64,000 nt of DNA from CAWAHD01 sp963781785 (GCA_963781785.1 CAWAHD010000005.1:2046001-2110000); one strand, 5' to 3'; positions 1-10,878 are shown, counted from the first letter of the stretch. The notes: a model not told the origin generated them from the letters alone. Numbers and translations: made by a program.

Positions 1-105
1 TCTCGACCTCCAAATTGGGCCCATTTTCCCAAACAAATTTGTGCGAGCTTTCCCCGAGCCAGGCACTATCATCAGGAAAGATTAACCGCGAGGGGGAGTA
101 TCGAG

Positions 106-3100
106 ATGGCGGCCAACTCATCGGATCGCGTTTTTCGGCACGTGAACCGTATTTTCAACCTCGGCGCGGTCGGAATGACCCCGGACGGCCAGCTCCTCGA
201 CTGGTTTGTTTCCCGGGGCGATGAGTCCGCGGAGGCGGCATTCGAGGAGCTGATGAACCGGCACGGGCCCATGGTATTCGGCGTATGCCGGAAGGTTCTC
301 CGGGATGCGCACGACGCTCAGGATGCATTTCAGGCTGTCTTTTTGGTGCTGGCTCATCGGGCCCGTTCGATTCGGCGCAAGAGTTCCGTGGCAAGCTGGC
401 TGTTCGGTGTCGCGCAGCGCGTGGCCACGCGGGCCAGAGTCCGCGCCGCTCGGCGGCGATGCCTCGACCAACTGGCTGCTGAGCAGACCTCCGAGTGCTA
501 CCACCCTTCTCCGCATGATACCGATTGGGAAATCCTGCACGAGGAAGTCGACCGCTTACCCGAGCGGCTGCGGGCACCGCTGGTGCTCTGCTACCTGGAG
601 GGGCTGACTTACAAGAGAGCGGCGCAGCAGCTCGAGCTCTCCGACGCAACCCTCCGTGGCCGGTTGGCGCAGGCCAAACAGCAACTGCGGGGCCGACTGG
701 TGCGCCGCGGCGTGACGGTCCCGGCCGCCATGATGGCGGCGGGCGAATTGACTCAAGCAGAAGCGGCAGTCCCCGCTGCTCTGGTCCATTCCACCGTCCA
801 GATCGCGCTGGGATCAACTTCGGGCCTCGCTCCGGCTTTACTCGCTCGAGGCGTCTTGAATTCCATGCTGCTGCACCAGCTCAAGATCGCCGCACTGTTC
901 GTGGTCCTCGTCGCGGCTGGCGTCACGGCCGGCCTCTCCTGGGCCAGCGGGCCGGCGCCGGTGTACAGCTTCCCCAAGTCGAGCCGACTGAGAAAATCGC
1001 GACGGCCGGTGCAAAGGCCACCAGCAAGAAGGTGAGTACTCATCAGGTCGAGGTCCACGGAGTCGTCGTCGACGATGCCGGCCGGCCGGTCGCGGGGGCC
1101 CTCGTGCAGGCCAAGGCATTCTCAGAGCGCGAGGCGCGCGGCATCACCGGCGCCGACGGATCGTTCACGATCCCGATCCGAAGCGAGCGAGTCGACGGCA
1201 CGGATTTGCTCGCCCGATCAGCCAATCGTGATCGCTGCGGGTTCTTCCGGTACGACTACAACCTGGCCAAAGCAGACGCCGAAAAACCGGCCCGCATCGT
1301 CTTGAGGCCGAGCCGGGAGGTCGAGATCCGGGTCACCGACTCGGGCAAAACCCCGGTTCCCGGCGCGGCCGTCGAAATCGCAGGCAGCTACTCGGTGCTC
1401 GACGACGCGACGACTGGCCCCGACGGTGCAGTCCGGCTTCACATACCGTCTGATGCCAAGGTCGATTGGATCGTCGCGCTCAAGTCAGGCCGCGGTTTCG
1501 ACTATGCCGAATACGGCACGATCGACGATCAGGGCCGCTCCCATGGCGGGGCCCCAGCATCGACGCTCCCTCGACTGGTCGCGTTGACGCTGGACGGCGC
1601 CCGAAAGGTTAGCGTCAAGGCTGTCGACCGCGACGGCAAGCCGCTGGCGGGCGTCGGCTTCTCACCTTGGCTCCTCCACAAGGAAGGCCGGCGCAGTCGG
1701 GTCAACTTCTTGAGCCGGATCTTTGCCACAATGACCGGTCCGGACGGAGTCGCCACGTTCGACTGGCTGCCGCCCAACCGCGACTACCTCACATTCTGGC
1801 CGGGTGACAATGGCTACGCTCACCGCCGAGCCCTACTCAAGGAAGGCGAGGAAGGGATCGTCGTCGCCAGGCTAACACGCAAGGAGACGATTCGGGGCCG
1901 GGTCGTCTGTCCCGACGGATCGCCCGCGCCGGACATCGACGTCGGTGCCTTCGGCTCCGGCCAGGGGATGGACAACGGCCACGGCCGCGCTCGCACGGCG
2001 GCCGATGGTTCGTACGAGATGGAAGTCGACCCCAACGAGGGCTACGCCGTCTACGTCGACGACAAGAACTGGGCTGCACCGTCGCGCCTCGATGTCGTCG
2101 TTCGCGAGGGGAAACCCGTTGACGGAATCGACTTCAAGCTCACCCGCGGAACCGTCATCCATGGAACGGTGACCGTCGGGCCCGAGAACCGCCCTGCTCC
2201 TGGCCAGTACATCTGGCTCGACGAATCCGGAGGCAACGCCCCGGAAGACCTGCGTGAGGCAGGCGACCGCGTCTGGCGCCAGATCCGGAGGCAATTCGGT
2301 TCCACGACCGACTCCGCCGGCCATTATTCCATCCGGGTCGGGTCCGGCACCTACACGTTGATGGGCCCCCCGTGGACCGACAACAAGAAGATCACAATCC
2401 AGGACGAGGCCGAGCTGATCCGCGACTTCAAGATGCCCCGGCCGGCAAAGGGCACGCTGACGGGCCGAGTGATCAAGGCCGGTGAGGGAGAAAAAGGGCT
2501 CGCCGGGGCGACGATCGTGATCGTCGCCGCCAATCAGCGCAGCGTTCCCTTCTCCGTGACGGCCGACCCAAAGGGGCGGTTCCATGCCGAACGAGACCTC
2601 GACCCATTGGTTGTCTGCGCCAAGAGCGCCGACGGCAAGCTCGGGGCGATTGTCGAAGTCGGGGCTGAAGCTCCTGAAATTGTCATCGCAGTCGCACCCA
2701 TGGCGACAGCCACTGGCGTACTCTTGGACGACCGCGGCCAGCCCGCCGCGAATCAGAATCTCGAGTGGGGCCGGCGCGTCTTCATCGACGACGAGCAGAC
2801 GATCTCGATGACCTGCTTCGCCCCGAGGGTCGTGACCGACTCGAAAGGCCGGTTCACGTTGCCGGCTCTTGTGGTCGATCAGGAGTACGAGATCTCGCTC
2901 TTGAAGCATGGTGACGGTTCCGTGCCTGACCAGTATCAAGCCGCCGGCGCCGTCCGCCCCAAGAACGCAGCTCGGATTGATCTCGGCACGCTCCGGGCCG
3001 GCGCTTTTCACCCGAACGCGCTCGCGAGGGCCGAGGAAATGTCGTCGTTCCGGAAAAACGCTCCGGGCGCCGGCAATCCTGCCCCGCCGATCGATGCGAC

Positions 3101-3494
3101 GACCCTGGACGGGAAGCCGCTGAAGCTCGACGACTTCAAGGGCAAGTATGTCTTGCTCGACTTCTGGGCGACCTGGTGCGGCCCCTGTATCGGTGAGATC
3201 CCCAACCTTCAGTCCATCTACGACGTCTTCGGCAACGACGATCGGTTCGCGCTGGTCAGCGTGAGCGTCGACGAGAAGATCGACGAGCCGAGAAAGTTCC
3301 AGGAGAAACGCAAGCTACCCTGGAATCAGGCCTTTCTGGCCGGCGGCATGCACGGCCCGACCCCTGGCAAGTTTGGCATCCGGGCGATACCCGCGTTCGT
3401 CCTGGTCGGCCCGGACGGCAAGATCGTCGCCCGTGGGATGCGCGGAGATGACATCAAGAAAGAGGTCGAGAAGGCGCTGGCGAAAAAGCCCTGA
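106..3494 (+). CDS. ECF sigma factor fused to carboxypeptidase-regulatory repeats and a TlpA-like thioredoxin domain (one frameshift)
   Basis: The first ~200 residues are an ECF-type sigma-70 factor. Region 2 reads DAQDAFQAVFLVLAHRARS and region 4 is a helix-turn-helix around LTYKRAAQQLELSDATLRGR. A hydrophobic segment (LKIAALFVVLVAAGVTAGLS, near nt 877-936) follows, so the protein should be membrane-anchored with the sigma part in the cytoplasm. The reading frame ends at 1035, but a second open frame continues it. One missing C in the C run at 972-975 would join them. That second part has repeated beta-sandwich units of the carboxypeptidase regulatory-like type (VVDDAGRPVAGALVQA). It ends in a thioredoxin fold with FWATWCGPC, i.e. 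a CxxC redox pair. ATG at 106 follows a GGGGGAG ribosome site. The joined protein is about 1,130 residues. Sigma factors with long membrane-anchored C-terminal extensions are known in planctomycetes; signalling by the thioredoxin end is inference. Confidence 0.8.
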
Positions 3495-3571
3495 ATACGG
3501 CGGAAAAGTCGTCTGGAATCGCAACCTCCCTTTCCGCTGGAAAGTTGCCGCCACACGCCCCAGCCTTGGGG

Positions 3572-5308
3572 TCAGCCCTTACGCTGGCGGCGATTCGCAC
3601 CTCGCCGCATTCCCGGCACGGTCCGGGCCTCCTTCAGCATGGCGATCGCTTCCTGGCGCGTCCCTTCCGCGGCTGAGTCGCCGCGCAGCATCGCGGCGAG
3701 CTCATCGACGCGTTCGGGATCATCCAGCCGCGTGATCGTCGTGAGCGACCGTCCGCGCTCGATTCGCTTGCGGATCACCCACTGGCGATCCGCATAGCTC
3801 GCCATCTGGGGCAAATGGGTCACGCAGATGACCTGATGCGTGGACGCGAGCTCGGCGAGCGCCTTTCCCAGTGCCGAACCCAGCCGGCCGCCGACTCCGG
3901 TATCGATCTCATCGAACACCAGGGTCGGCACCCGATCGACGGTTGCGAGCACGGTCTTGACCGCGATCGTCAGCCGGGAGAGCTCGCCCCCCGAGACAAT
4001 CTTCCGCAATGGGCGAGGCTCCTCGCCGGGGTTTGCCGAGAACAGCATCTCGACGTTGTCGGCGCCAGATTCCGGCGGCATCTGGGCCGGCGGATCGTTG
4101 CCCAGCTCGCGGGTCTCGACGTTGACCGAGAGCCGTGCGCCGCCCAGTCCCAGCGGCTTGAGCCGCCCCTGAACCACCTTGCCGAACTCGCGGGCAATCC
4201 TTACGCGCGCCTTGGTCAGCCGACTCGCGGCCTGCTTCAGGTCGCGCCAGGCCTCCGCAAGCGGTCGATCCAGGGCAAGCAAGTCGGCAGCATCCCGGCC
4301 GAGTGCGGTCAGCCTGGACTCGGTCGCTGCCCATCGATCGGGCAGCTCGTCGGGGGTGCAGTGAAATCGCGCCGCCAGGCGCCGGTACAGGGCCATCCTG
4401 CCTTCAAGGTCTTCCAGGCGAGCCGGGTCGTCGTCCCAGCCGTTTCCCAGGTTCCGCAGGCGGAAGGCAACCTCGCGGGCCTCGTCGGCCAGTCGCTCGA
4501 GCATCGCGGTGGACTCGGCGAGCTCTGGCACCGCAGCAATCAACGGCTGCAGCGTTCGCGCCACGCTGGTCAGCACGTCTTGTACCGATCGGTCTGCCTC
4601 GTAGAGAAGGACATAACCCGCCGCGGCCGCCGAGCGAATCTGCTCAGAGCTTCGCAGGCGGTTCGCCTCCCTCGCCAGCTCATCGTGCTCCCCACGGTTG
4701 GGGCTGACCGCCGCCAGCTCGTCCCGCTCGTACTCCAAGAGCGCACGCTCGCGATCGCGCGACTCGGCCGTTTCGGCCAGCAACTGCCGCCTGCGCCTCA
4801 AGCCTTCGTATGCCTGTCGCGCGACACGGTACGCGGCCACCTCGTCGTCGAGCCCACCAAACGCGTCCAAGAGCGAGCGTTGCTGGCTCGGGTCAAGCAG
4901 GGCTCTCCCCTCGAGCTGACCGTGGATGTCGACAAGCCGCTCTCCCAGCTTCTGGAGCGAGGCAACGCTCACCGGCAGCCCGTTGACCTGGGCACTCCCG
5001 CGTCCTTGCGCGGTGACTCTCCGAGTGATGATGAGCTCGTCGTCGTCGATCGCCCCGCCCAGGATCGTCTCGACGTCGGTCTTGAGCTCCGGATCGTTGA
5101 CTTCGAACACCGCGGCCGCCCGGGCCTCATCCTTTCCCGAGCGAATCAGATCGGCCGACGCTTTCCCACCTAGCACCAGCCCGAGCGCTGTGAGAAGCAG
5201 GCTCTTGCCCGCGCCGGTTTCTCCCGTCCAGGCGCAGTAGCCCCCCTCGAGCTCGACGTGGGCATCTTCGATCAAAGCCAGGTTTTGGACCGACAGTTCG
5301 CGGAGCAC
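3572..5308 (-). CDS. recN: DNA repair protein RecN
   Basis: SMC-like ATPase of recombinational double-strand-break repair. The N-terminus (LRELSVQNLALIEDA) is typical of RecN. Walker A is GETGAGKS at residues 29-36. The middle is helical, charged and coiled-coil-like. The C-terminal half has the ABC signature region GGELSRL and Walker B VFDEIDTGVGG, followed by the H-loop region VICVTHLPQMAS. I chose GTG at 5308 because the family begins here and a GAGAG ribosome site lies just upstream; the frame is open further upstream but that stretch is not RecN-like. Length 578 residues is normal. It is uninterrupted, unlike many neighbours. It ends 77 bases from the stop of the convergent sigma-thioredoxin gene. 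Confidence 0.93.
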   Translation of the reverse strand: MLRELSVQNLALIEDAHVELEGGYCAWTGETGAGKSLLLTALGLVLGGKASADLIRSGKDEARAAAVFEVNDPELKTDVETILGGAIDDDELIITRRVTAQGRGSAQVNGLPVSVASLQKLGERLVDIHGQLEGRALLDPSQQRSLLDAFGGLDDEVAAYRVARQAYEGLRRRRQLLAETAESRDRERALLEYERDELAAVSPNRGEHDELAREANRLRSSEQIRSAAAAGYVLLYEADRSVQDVLTSVARTLQPLIAAVPELAESTAMLERLADEAREVAFRLRNLGNGWDDDPARLEDLEGRMALYRRLAARFHCTPDELPDRWAATESRLTALGRDAADLLALDRPLAEAWRDLKQAASRLTKARVRIAREFGKVVQGRLKPLGLGGARLSVNVETRELGNDPPAQMPPESGADNVEMLFSANPGEEPRPLRKIVSGGELSRLTIAVKTVLATVDRVPTLVFDEIDTGVGGRLGSALGKALAELASTHQVICVTHLPQMASYADRQWVIRKRIERGRSLTTITRLDDPERVDELAAMLRGDSAAEGTRQEAIAMLKEARTVPGMRRGANRRQRKG

Positions 5309-5399
5309 GGTTCTCTCGCACACAGATCCCAGGTGCGCGCCCGGCCGCAACGGTTTCCAGGCTGCACCAGAAACAGAGCGGTCCACCCGGCGCTCGATT

Positions 5400-6524
5400 T
5401 CACCGCCCCACTGCGGCGGCGATGGGCGGCGCCGCCTTGGGTGCGAACGAATGGAAGTCGAGCCCCAAAAGCGCTGCCATCGTGGCCGCAACCTGCCCTT
5501 GAGTCAGCGGTTGAACGTTGGTCCTCTCTCCCAAGGGTGGCGTATCCGGGCCGAGGACCCCGATCCAGATTCGCTCCGACCCCTTGATCTCGGCGCCATG
5601 GCTCCTCCATTCAACCGGTCCGTCGCCCCGTCCGTGATCGGTGGTGACGATCAATGTGGTTGTGCCGCGATAGTCCGGCATCATCTGCAGCGTGTCCCAG
5701 AGGAATCGCAAGTGCTGGTCGAAGTAGAGGGCAGAACGCAGATAGTTGGGATACTGGCCCGCGTGGGCGAATTCATCGGTTTCGCCCAGTGCGAGGTAGA
5801 GTACCCGCGGCCGTTGCCGCTTGAAGTACTCGAACGCCGCGTGGAACGTGAACGAGTCGTAACAGCAGTCGTCCCAGAGCCGGGGTGTTTCCGCGATCAA
5901 CCTGCTCATGAGCCGTTCCTCGCTGGATAGACCCATCCCCACCAGAGGTTTCCAGCCGGCGACGACCCGCACCCTGCTGCGCCAGCAGTTGATGATGAAC
6001 GGAAATCGGTCCCACGACCCGAACGCCGCGACCCGGCTCCGAAAGTCATCCTGGCCGTTCAGCCATTCCAGCACGGTGACGTTCTGGTTGGGAACCTTGT
6101 CGTTGGAGTCGATCTTCGGGTCGGCGAATCCGGTCAAGATCTCGTTGTATCCGGGATACGAGAAGTTCCGTCCGTTGGTGACCTTGACCTCGCTGCCGGC
6201 GGCGGAATTGCCATAGAGCTGCCCGTGCCTGGCAATCACGCTCCAGAAGAACGGCATCAGCCGCTTGCGCCGGACTTCGGGCGTATCCCCGCCGAAGTCG
6301 CTCTTGAGCAGACCCAGGTCGCTCGCGCCGACGTTCTCCTTGGTCAATAACGCCGTGTCGACCCCGCCGAACACCTCCTGCCAGCGCAGGCCGTCGCTGG
6401 TCGCGAGAATGATATTTCGAGTCCGGGTCTTACGCGGAGCCTGCCCGTCCTTCGGCTCGGAGCCCGGCGCCGTGGCGATCGTCACGAACAACATGACTGC
6501 AATCAACATTGGCAACTTTTTCAT
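5400..6524 (-). CDS. Secreted alkaline phosphatase superfamily protein
   Basis: 374-residue exported protein. MKKLPMLIAVMLFVTIATAP is a signal peptide. The mature part starts with NIILATSDGLRWQEVFGG, the metal-binding Asp region of the alkaline phosphatase/sulfatase/phosphodiesterase superfamily. Near the C-terminus TTTLIVTTDHGRGDG supplies the Asp-His metal ligands. The likely nucleophile Thr is not certain (TALLT follows the first motif). It probably hydrolyses a phosphate or sulfate ester outside the cytoplasm; the substrate cannot be read from sequence. ATG at 6524 has GAGGAA ten bases upstream. It is followed by recN on the same strand with a 91-base gap, and preceded by the methylase gene. 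Confidence 0.75.
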   Translation of the reverse strand: MKKLPMLIAVMLFVTIATAPGSEPKDGQAPRKTRTRNIILATSDGLRWQEVFGGVDTALLTKENVGASDLGLLKSDFGGDTPEVRRKRLMPFFWSVIARHGQLYGNSAAGSEVKVTNGRNFSYPGYNEILTGFADPKIDSNDKVPNQNVTVLEWLNGQDDFRSRVAAFGSWDRFPFIINCWRSRVRVVAGWKPLVGMGLSSEERLMSRLIAETPRLWDDCCYDSFTFHAAFEYFKRQRPRVLYLALGETDEFAHAGQYPNYLRSALYFDQHLRFLWDTLQMMPDYRGTTTLIVTTDHGRGDGPVEWRSHGAEIKGSERIWIGVLGPDTPPLGERTNVQPLTQGQVAATMAALLGLDFHSFAPKAAPPIAAAVGR

Positions 6525-6623
6525 GCGATGCGATTCCTCGTTTGGGCCGCTCCGAGGCGATCGGCTGTGATCGCAATCGGTCGCGCGCGTCGTCCCGTCT
6601 TCCCCGGTGCACCAGGAACTCAA

Positions 6624-8253
6624 CTAAGTCTGCGGCTCGCTCGCCGGGGCTTCGATCAGTTCGGTCGGCGCGAGAGACCCTTCGCCATCCCCAGGCGCCG
6701 GACCCACGCACTCGACAAACTCCTGTTCCATCCGCTCGGCAGCCTCCCTTGGGAGTGCGGCGTCCGCCACGCCCAGCTCCGCGACGAGGACCTCTCGGCG
6801 CGAGCCAGCAGCGCTTCGCGGTCAGCCTCCTTGAGTATGGCCGCGAAATTGAGCCGTTGCAGGAGCGCCTTCGTAACAGGGCGCTTCGCCGCGCGGAAGC
6901 TTGCCGCGCGGATCAGGGCGAGCGTGATCGGGTCATTGCACAGGGCGGTGAGCACTGCTGCGTCGTCCGCCGTCGAGCACGGCAGGAAGTAGCACGTGTC
7001 ATCGAGCATCACCGGTCGCCCGCCAACCGGCCCGAGCGCCTTGAAGCCCGGTTCTTTGTGTAGGCCGCAGATGGCCACCTTGAACGGTGCGAAGCTGTAC
7101 GGACCGACGCCAAACAGAGCAAACGCCGGCTGCCCGCGATAAATCGACGATCGGCGCAGCGCAAACGCCTCGGAGTGCGCTTGCAAGTAGCCGAAGAAGC
7201 GCGGCGCCGATTCGGCGAGGCCCGCGGTATCCTCGCCGATCCGTTCCTGGGTGAGAAGCACCGCCCGCTCCGGTGATTCCCCCGCGGCGGCCGCCAGATC
7301 TCGTCCTTTCTTGAGAGGATAGACATGCGCGGCTCGACGTCGACCGATTCGCCCGAGCCGTTCTTGAGCTCGCCCGACTCGTGGTCGCGCACGAGCTCCA
7401 TCACCGCTGCCGCGTCGTGCTTGAGCCCCTGCCGCCAGGAGAGCGGGCACTTGCCGTCGGCGAAAGCCCACGGCTCGTACGCCGCGCGATCCGCGATCAG
7501 CCATCCCCGCTCAAAGCCCAGGACCGACTCGGGCTCGGCCTGTGACAGGTCGGCGAAGACTGGAATCTCGCGGCAACGGTTGGTCGTTCCGAGCGTCATC
7601 CGGAATAAACAGGCCTCCACGGCGGCACCGAACCAGCGCGCCGCGTCGATTCGGCGGATCGACGCGGCCGAGAGCGGCAGCCGCGCGCGGTGCGCATACT
7701 GAAGGACCCGCCGGGCCACGGCGGTCTTGCACAAGAGCGCGATCGTGGGCGACTGGTCAGCCAGCTCGTGGATCAGCTTGAGCCAGACAGCTTCCGCCAC
7801 GTCGAAATTGGATGCCCCCGTACGTGCCGCGAGGCCGGGGAGCCCTTTGATGTTCCGCTTCGGCGGCTGCCAGTTGGTCGCAGACCGTCCCAGTTCGGCC
7901 GTCGTCACCCACGGAGGGTTGCCCACCACCAACAGCGGGCCAGTCTCGCGCCAGCTCAGGTCTTCCTTCAGGTCGAGCCCAAAGAAATCCCCGTGCACGA
8001 TCGTCACTTCTACGCGGCTGGAACCTTTCTCGGCCGGGAGCGCGCGAGCCGCCTGGCAATGGTCTTCCTGGATCTCGATCCCGAGGATCTCGCGCGGAGG
8101 TACGCGCAGGGCCAAAAGCCCCGCGATGAACGAGCCTTGCCCGCAGGTGGGCTCCAGCACTCGCCTCCAGCGCAGGCTGATCGGCCCCAGGGTCTCCAGA
8201 ACCGCGGCAACCAGCTCGGAAGGCGTCTGGAAATCCCCAAGGTCGCGTCGCAC
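6624..8253 (-). CDS. N6-adenine-type DNA methyltransferase (two frameshifts)
   Basis: The N-terminal part has the SAM-binding motif LEPTCGQGSFIAGLL and catalytic motif IV NPPW (VVGNPPWVTTAELG), which places it in the N-6 adenine DNA methylase group (Eco57I/type I M-subunit-like). A C-terminal target-recognition-like part continues in other frames (FFGYLQAHSEAFALRRSSIY; then LLQRLNFAAILKEADREALL). The frame breaks near 7323 and again near 6795; in each case restoring one base rejoins a protein-like sequence. The final segment contains EAAERMEQEFVECVG and ends at the TAG at 6624. The start is GTG at 8253, after a GGCGGGGG stretch. Rejoined length is about 543 residues. No restriction endonuclease gene lies beside it, so it may be an orphan methylase or a fused restriction-modification protein. 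Confidence 0.75.
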
Positions 8254-8291
8254 CGGTCTACCCCCGCCACCCTCGAGGAGCCCGCCCGAGG

Positions 8292-8624
8292 CTACTTGAT
8301 CTTCGCCCCCACCTCGCAGCTCGGGTCGTCCACGGTGAGCACAATCACTCGATCGCCTGAAGACGCGGCCAGGAGCATCCCGTTCGACGATTCCCCGCGC
8401 AACATCGCCGGCTCGAGATTGTTAACGACGACGATCAGCTTGCCGACAAGTTGCTCGGGCGTGTAGTGCTGGCGAATTCCCGCCACGATCTGCTTCTCCT
8501 GGCCGCCCACGTCCACCTGCAGCAGCAAGAGCCTGTCGGCGTTGGGGTGCGGGCGCGCCTCGAGTACTTTGGCAACGCGAAGCTCCAGCTTGGCAAAGTC
8601 GTTGTATGTTACCAGTTCCGCCAC
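8292..8624 (-). CDS. Stand-alone tRNA-binding domain (MetRS beta/CsaA-like)
   Basis: A single OB-fold tRNA-binding domain of about 110 residues. It matches the C-terminal domain of methionyl-tRNA synthetase: YNDFAKLELRVAKVLEARPHPNADRLLLLQVD, then VVVNNLEPAMLRGESSNGMLLAAS. In some bacteria this domain is a separate protein that helps methionyl-tRNA synthetase bind tRNA, or acts as a CsaA-like chaperone. GTG at 8624 has GGGAG ten bases upstream; a second GTG at 8669 would add 15 residues and cannot be excluded. No catalytic synthetase domain is nearby. Confidence 0.85.
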   Translation of the reverse strand: MAELVTYNDFAKLELRVAKVLEARPHPNADRLLLLQVDVGGQEKQIVAGIRQHYTPEQLVGKLIVVVNNLEPAMLRGESSNGMLLAASSGDRVIVLTVDDPSCEVGAKIK

Positions 8625-8718
8625 GTTCGCAGCTCCCGTCAAGTCATGCTCGGGCTGATGCGCCGGCACGCTCGCCTGGTGGCGCAGTCGCCCTGTGCCC
8701 GATCGCTCCGACTTCAGA

Positions 8719-9084
8719 TTAGCGGATTCGGGGAGGCGTTGCCAGGCGGGCGAGTCCGCCCAGCAGTCCGCGAATCACCGAGAACGCGATCACGAACGGC
8801 GTGGTCGGCCTGGTGAAGATCGTCGGAATGTTCCGCTCGAACACAAAATGCCCGATGAACATGATCGCGTAGGCCGAGAGAAACAGGCCCAGCGACCAGA
8901 GCGGGCGGAACGGCACAAGCACGACCGCGATCGCCGCCATCGGCCAGCCGACTCCCACGTGCAGAAAGTGGTTGATCGGATGCCGGTGATCGTGACGATA
9001 GCGATCCGCCAGGCCCATCGGCCGCTGGACGGAAACGCCGGAATCCACTGCGGGAGAGGCCGTGTTCGTGGATGCCCTGAGCAT
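8719..9084 (-). CDS. DUF962/Mpo1-like membrane protein
   Basis: 121-residue protein with the DUF962 layout. A conserved His-rich start (YRHDHRHPINHFLHVGVGWP) is followed by two or three hydrophobic helices and a second His region (FIGHFVFERNIPTIFTRP). Mpo1 of yeast, in the same family, is an Fe(II)-dependent dioxygenase that alpha-oxidises 2-hydroxy fatty acids, and the conserved His residues are its iron ligands. Whether this homologue does the same is inference. ATG at 9084 has the strong ribosome site AGGAAAGGA. Confidence 0.85.
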   Translation of the reverse strand: MLRASTNTASPAVDSGVSVQRPMGLADRYRHDHRHPINHFLHVGVGWPMAAIAVVLVPFRPLWSLGLFLSAYAIMFIGHFVFERNIPTIFTRPTTPFVIAFSVIRGLLGGLARLATPPRIR

Positions 9085-9234
9085 CGGAATTCCTTTCCTC
9101 GTTACCGAGAGCGTCGACCAGATCAAGGGAATGGAATGGGATGGAACGGAACGGAACGCGCGGGTTGGCGCCTCGCACACGAAGCGGGTCGCGGCTGATT
9201 CTACTGAGACATGTCCTCAAGCGGAACAGGCTGA

Positions 9235-10849
9235 TCAAGGAACTTTGGCGGCGGGTCGCGGCTCTGGACTCTGGCGGGTGATCCCGACGTGGACCTTGGG
9301 ATCGGTGTAGGCGTCCTTCCCGTTGTGACGGATCTCTTTCCAGTACTTCTTGATCTCGAAGTCTCTTGAATTATCCTCGTCGTGACAGTGGGAGCAGAGC
9401 TGGTTCTTGTCAGCCTGCTCGATCGTCACGCTCATCACCTCGCGAAACTTGTCGTTGTCGGGCTCAAGCGCGTGCTTGGAGCCGGGCCCGTGGCAATTCT
9501 CGCACTGGTTTCCGGCCAGGTACGGCGTCAGGGATGGCGACTGCCATCCCGAGTTGTACTCGAACCCAGTGGTGTGGCAGGAAACGCATTCGGCGTCGAA
9601 GGCGACATTCGGCTTGAGGTCGTGCAGCAACGAATCGAACGCCTTGGCGTGCTTGGTGGTCTCCCAGAATTCAACCGTTTTGCGATGACACGCCCTGCAC
9701 GTTTCGGCGCCGACGAATTCTGCCCCCGGCGCCCCACCGAGATAGTTCCGTTTCACGTAACTCTCGACCGTCTTGGCCACCTTGAGGTCGCCACGATATT
9801 GATCCTCGATCAGTGTTTTCATCGGCGCAGCCGGGCCGTCGAACCGTTTGTTGAGCTCGACGAGCTGAAACCGCACCGGTGGCGACTCGGATGGGAAGAA
9901 ACCGAAGGCGCCCACGTACTTTCCCTTCTTTCCGATCGAGACCAGCAAGGTCTTGCCGCCGTTCGGTCGATCGGGCTCGTGGTTGAAGGGATCGGCGGCC
10001 TCGGACGTGGCCACGACCACATCGAACCCGGGATAGGCCTCACCCAGCCGCTTCGCCAAGGCGGGCGGACCCTGGACCATCAGGATCTGGTAGTCGCTCT
10101 GGGCTTCGAGCGCGGCCAGCACGGCTGGCAAAACGTCATCCGGACGCTTGATCGTTGGCAAGATGGAGTCCTTGTACGGATCGACCAGCTTGGCCAGTAG
10201 ATCCGGATCGGTCACCGCCGTGATCCCCAGCTTCACTGGTCCGGCCGTCACGACCATGCTGGTGCGAAACATCTTTTCATATTCCGCCGCCGGCTGGATA
10301 TTTGCGGCCACGATCTTGGTCGTGTCTCCCAGACTGTTTTCCAGAATACCCAGCGATTCGCCCACCCCGAGCTTCAGATCTTCCGGGCACAGACCCAGGG
10401 CGCTGTAGTTGAGCAGCTTGAGCGCCTGCACGGCGTAATCAAATTTCATCTTGGCTTGCTCGAAGCCCCCCCGCGCCGGAGGGATTCCAGATCAAGCCTC
10501 CCAGATGAATCTGGGCGGTCGGCCACTTCCGGTCGTGCAGCCGGTCGATGAAGTCATACCGCCGGATCAGGCCGCCGATCTGCTCCGCCGAGCAGCCGCA
10601 CGGCTCCATGTACCCGTCGTCCTGGCCCGAGATCACCAGGACCGCCGCGGGATTCACCCAGTTCGCGAGCACCTTCTGCGATTTCGCGGCGGAACCGGCC
10701 GGGGACGCCGAGCCGGGTCCCGGAGTGGTTTGTGCCGGGGAAATGGCGGCGGTCGGCGATGGCGAGCGACTCGTGCACCCGACGTAGCCGAGCACGGCCC
10801 ATGCCAGGATCAGGGCGGCGTATGGGCGAAAATCGGTCCGCGTCATCAC
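9235..10849 (-). CDS. Tetraheme c-type cytochrome with N-terminal metallophosphatase-like domain (frameshift in a G7 run)
   Basis: The N-terminus is an export signal with a lipobox-like Cys (AVLGYVGC), so it is probably a lipoprotein. A region resembling the 5'-nucleotidase/metallophosphatase fold follows (VISGQDDGYMEPCGCSAEQ, then ILMVQGPPALAKRL). The last 170 residues carry four CxxCH heme-binding motifs: CRACH, CVSCH, CENCH and CSHCH, plus additional His residues that could be axial ligands. The frame breaks in a run of seven C (plus strand 10466-10472). Six or nine would give one continuous gene of about 537 residues. GTG at 10849 or ATG at 10846 follow AAGGAG. It likely takes part in periplasmic electron transfer; the partner is unknown. 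Confidence 0.8.
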
Positions 10850-10878
10850 ATGGCTCCTTCCGGCAGCGTTATAGCCTT

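Noticed and set aside
1..105. Promoter for the sigma-factor gene
   Set aside because: TATCAT at 67-72 has no acceptable -35 at the right distance within the available sequence.
3815..5173. Long open frame (452 codons) antisense to recN
   Set aside because: It is the complement of a well-conserved gene. Composition shows no family and there is no ribosome site.
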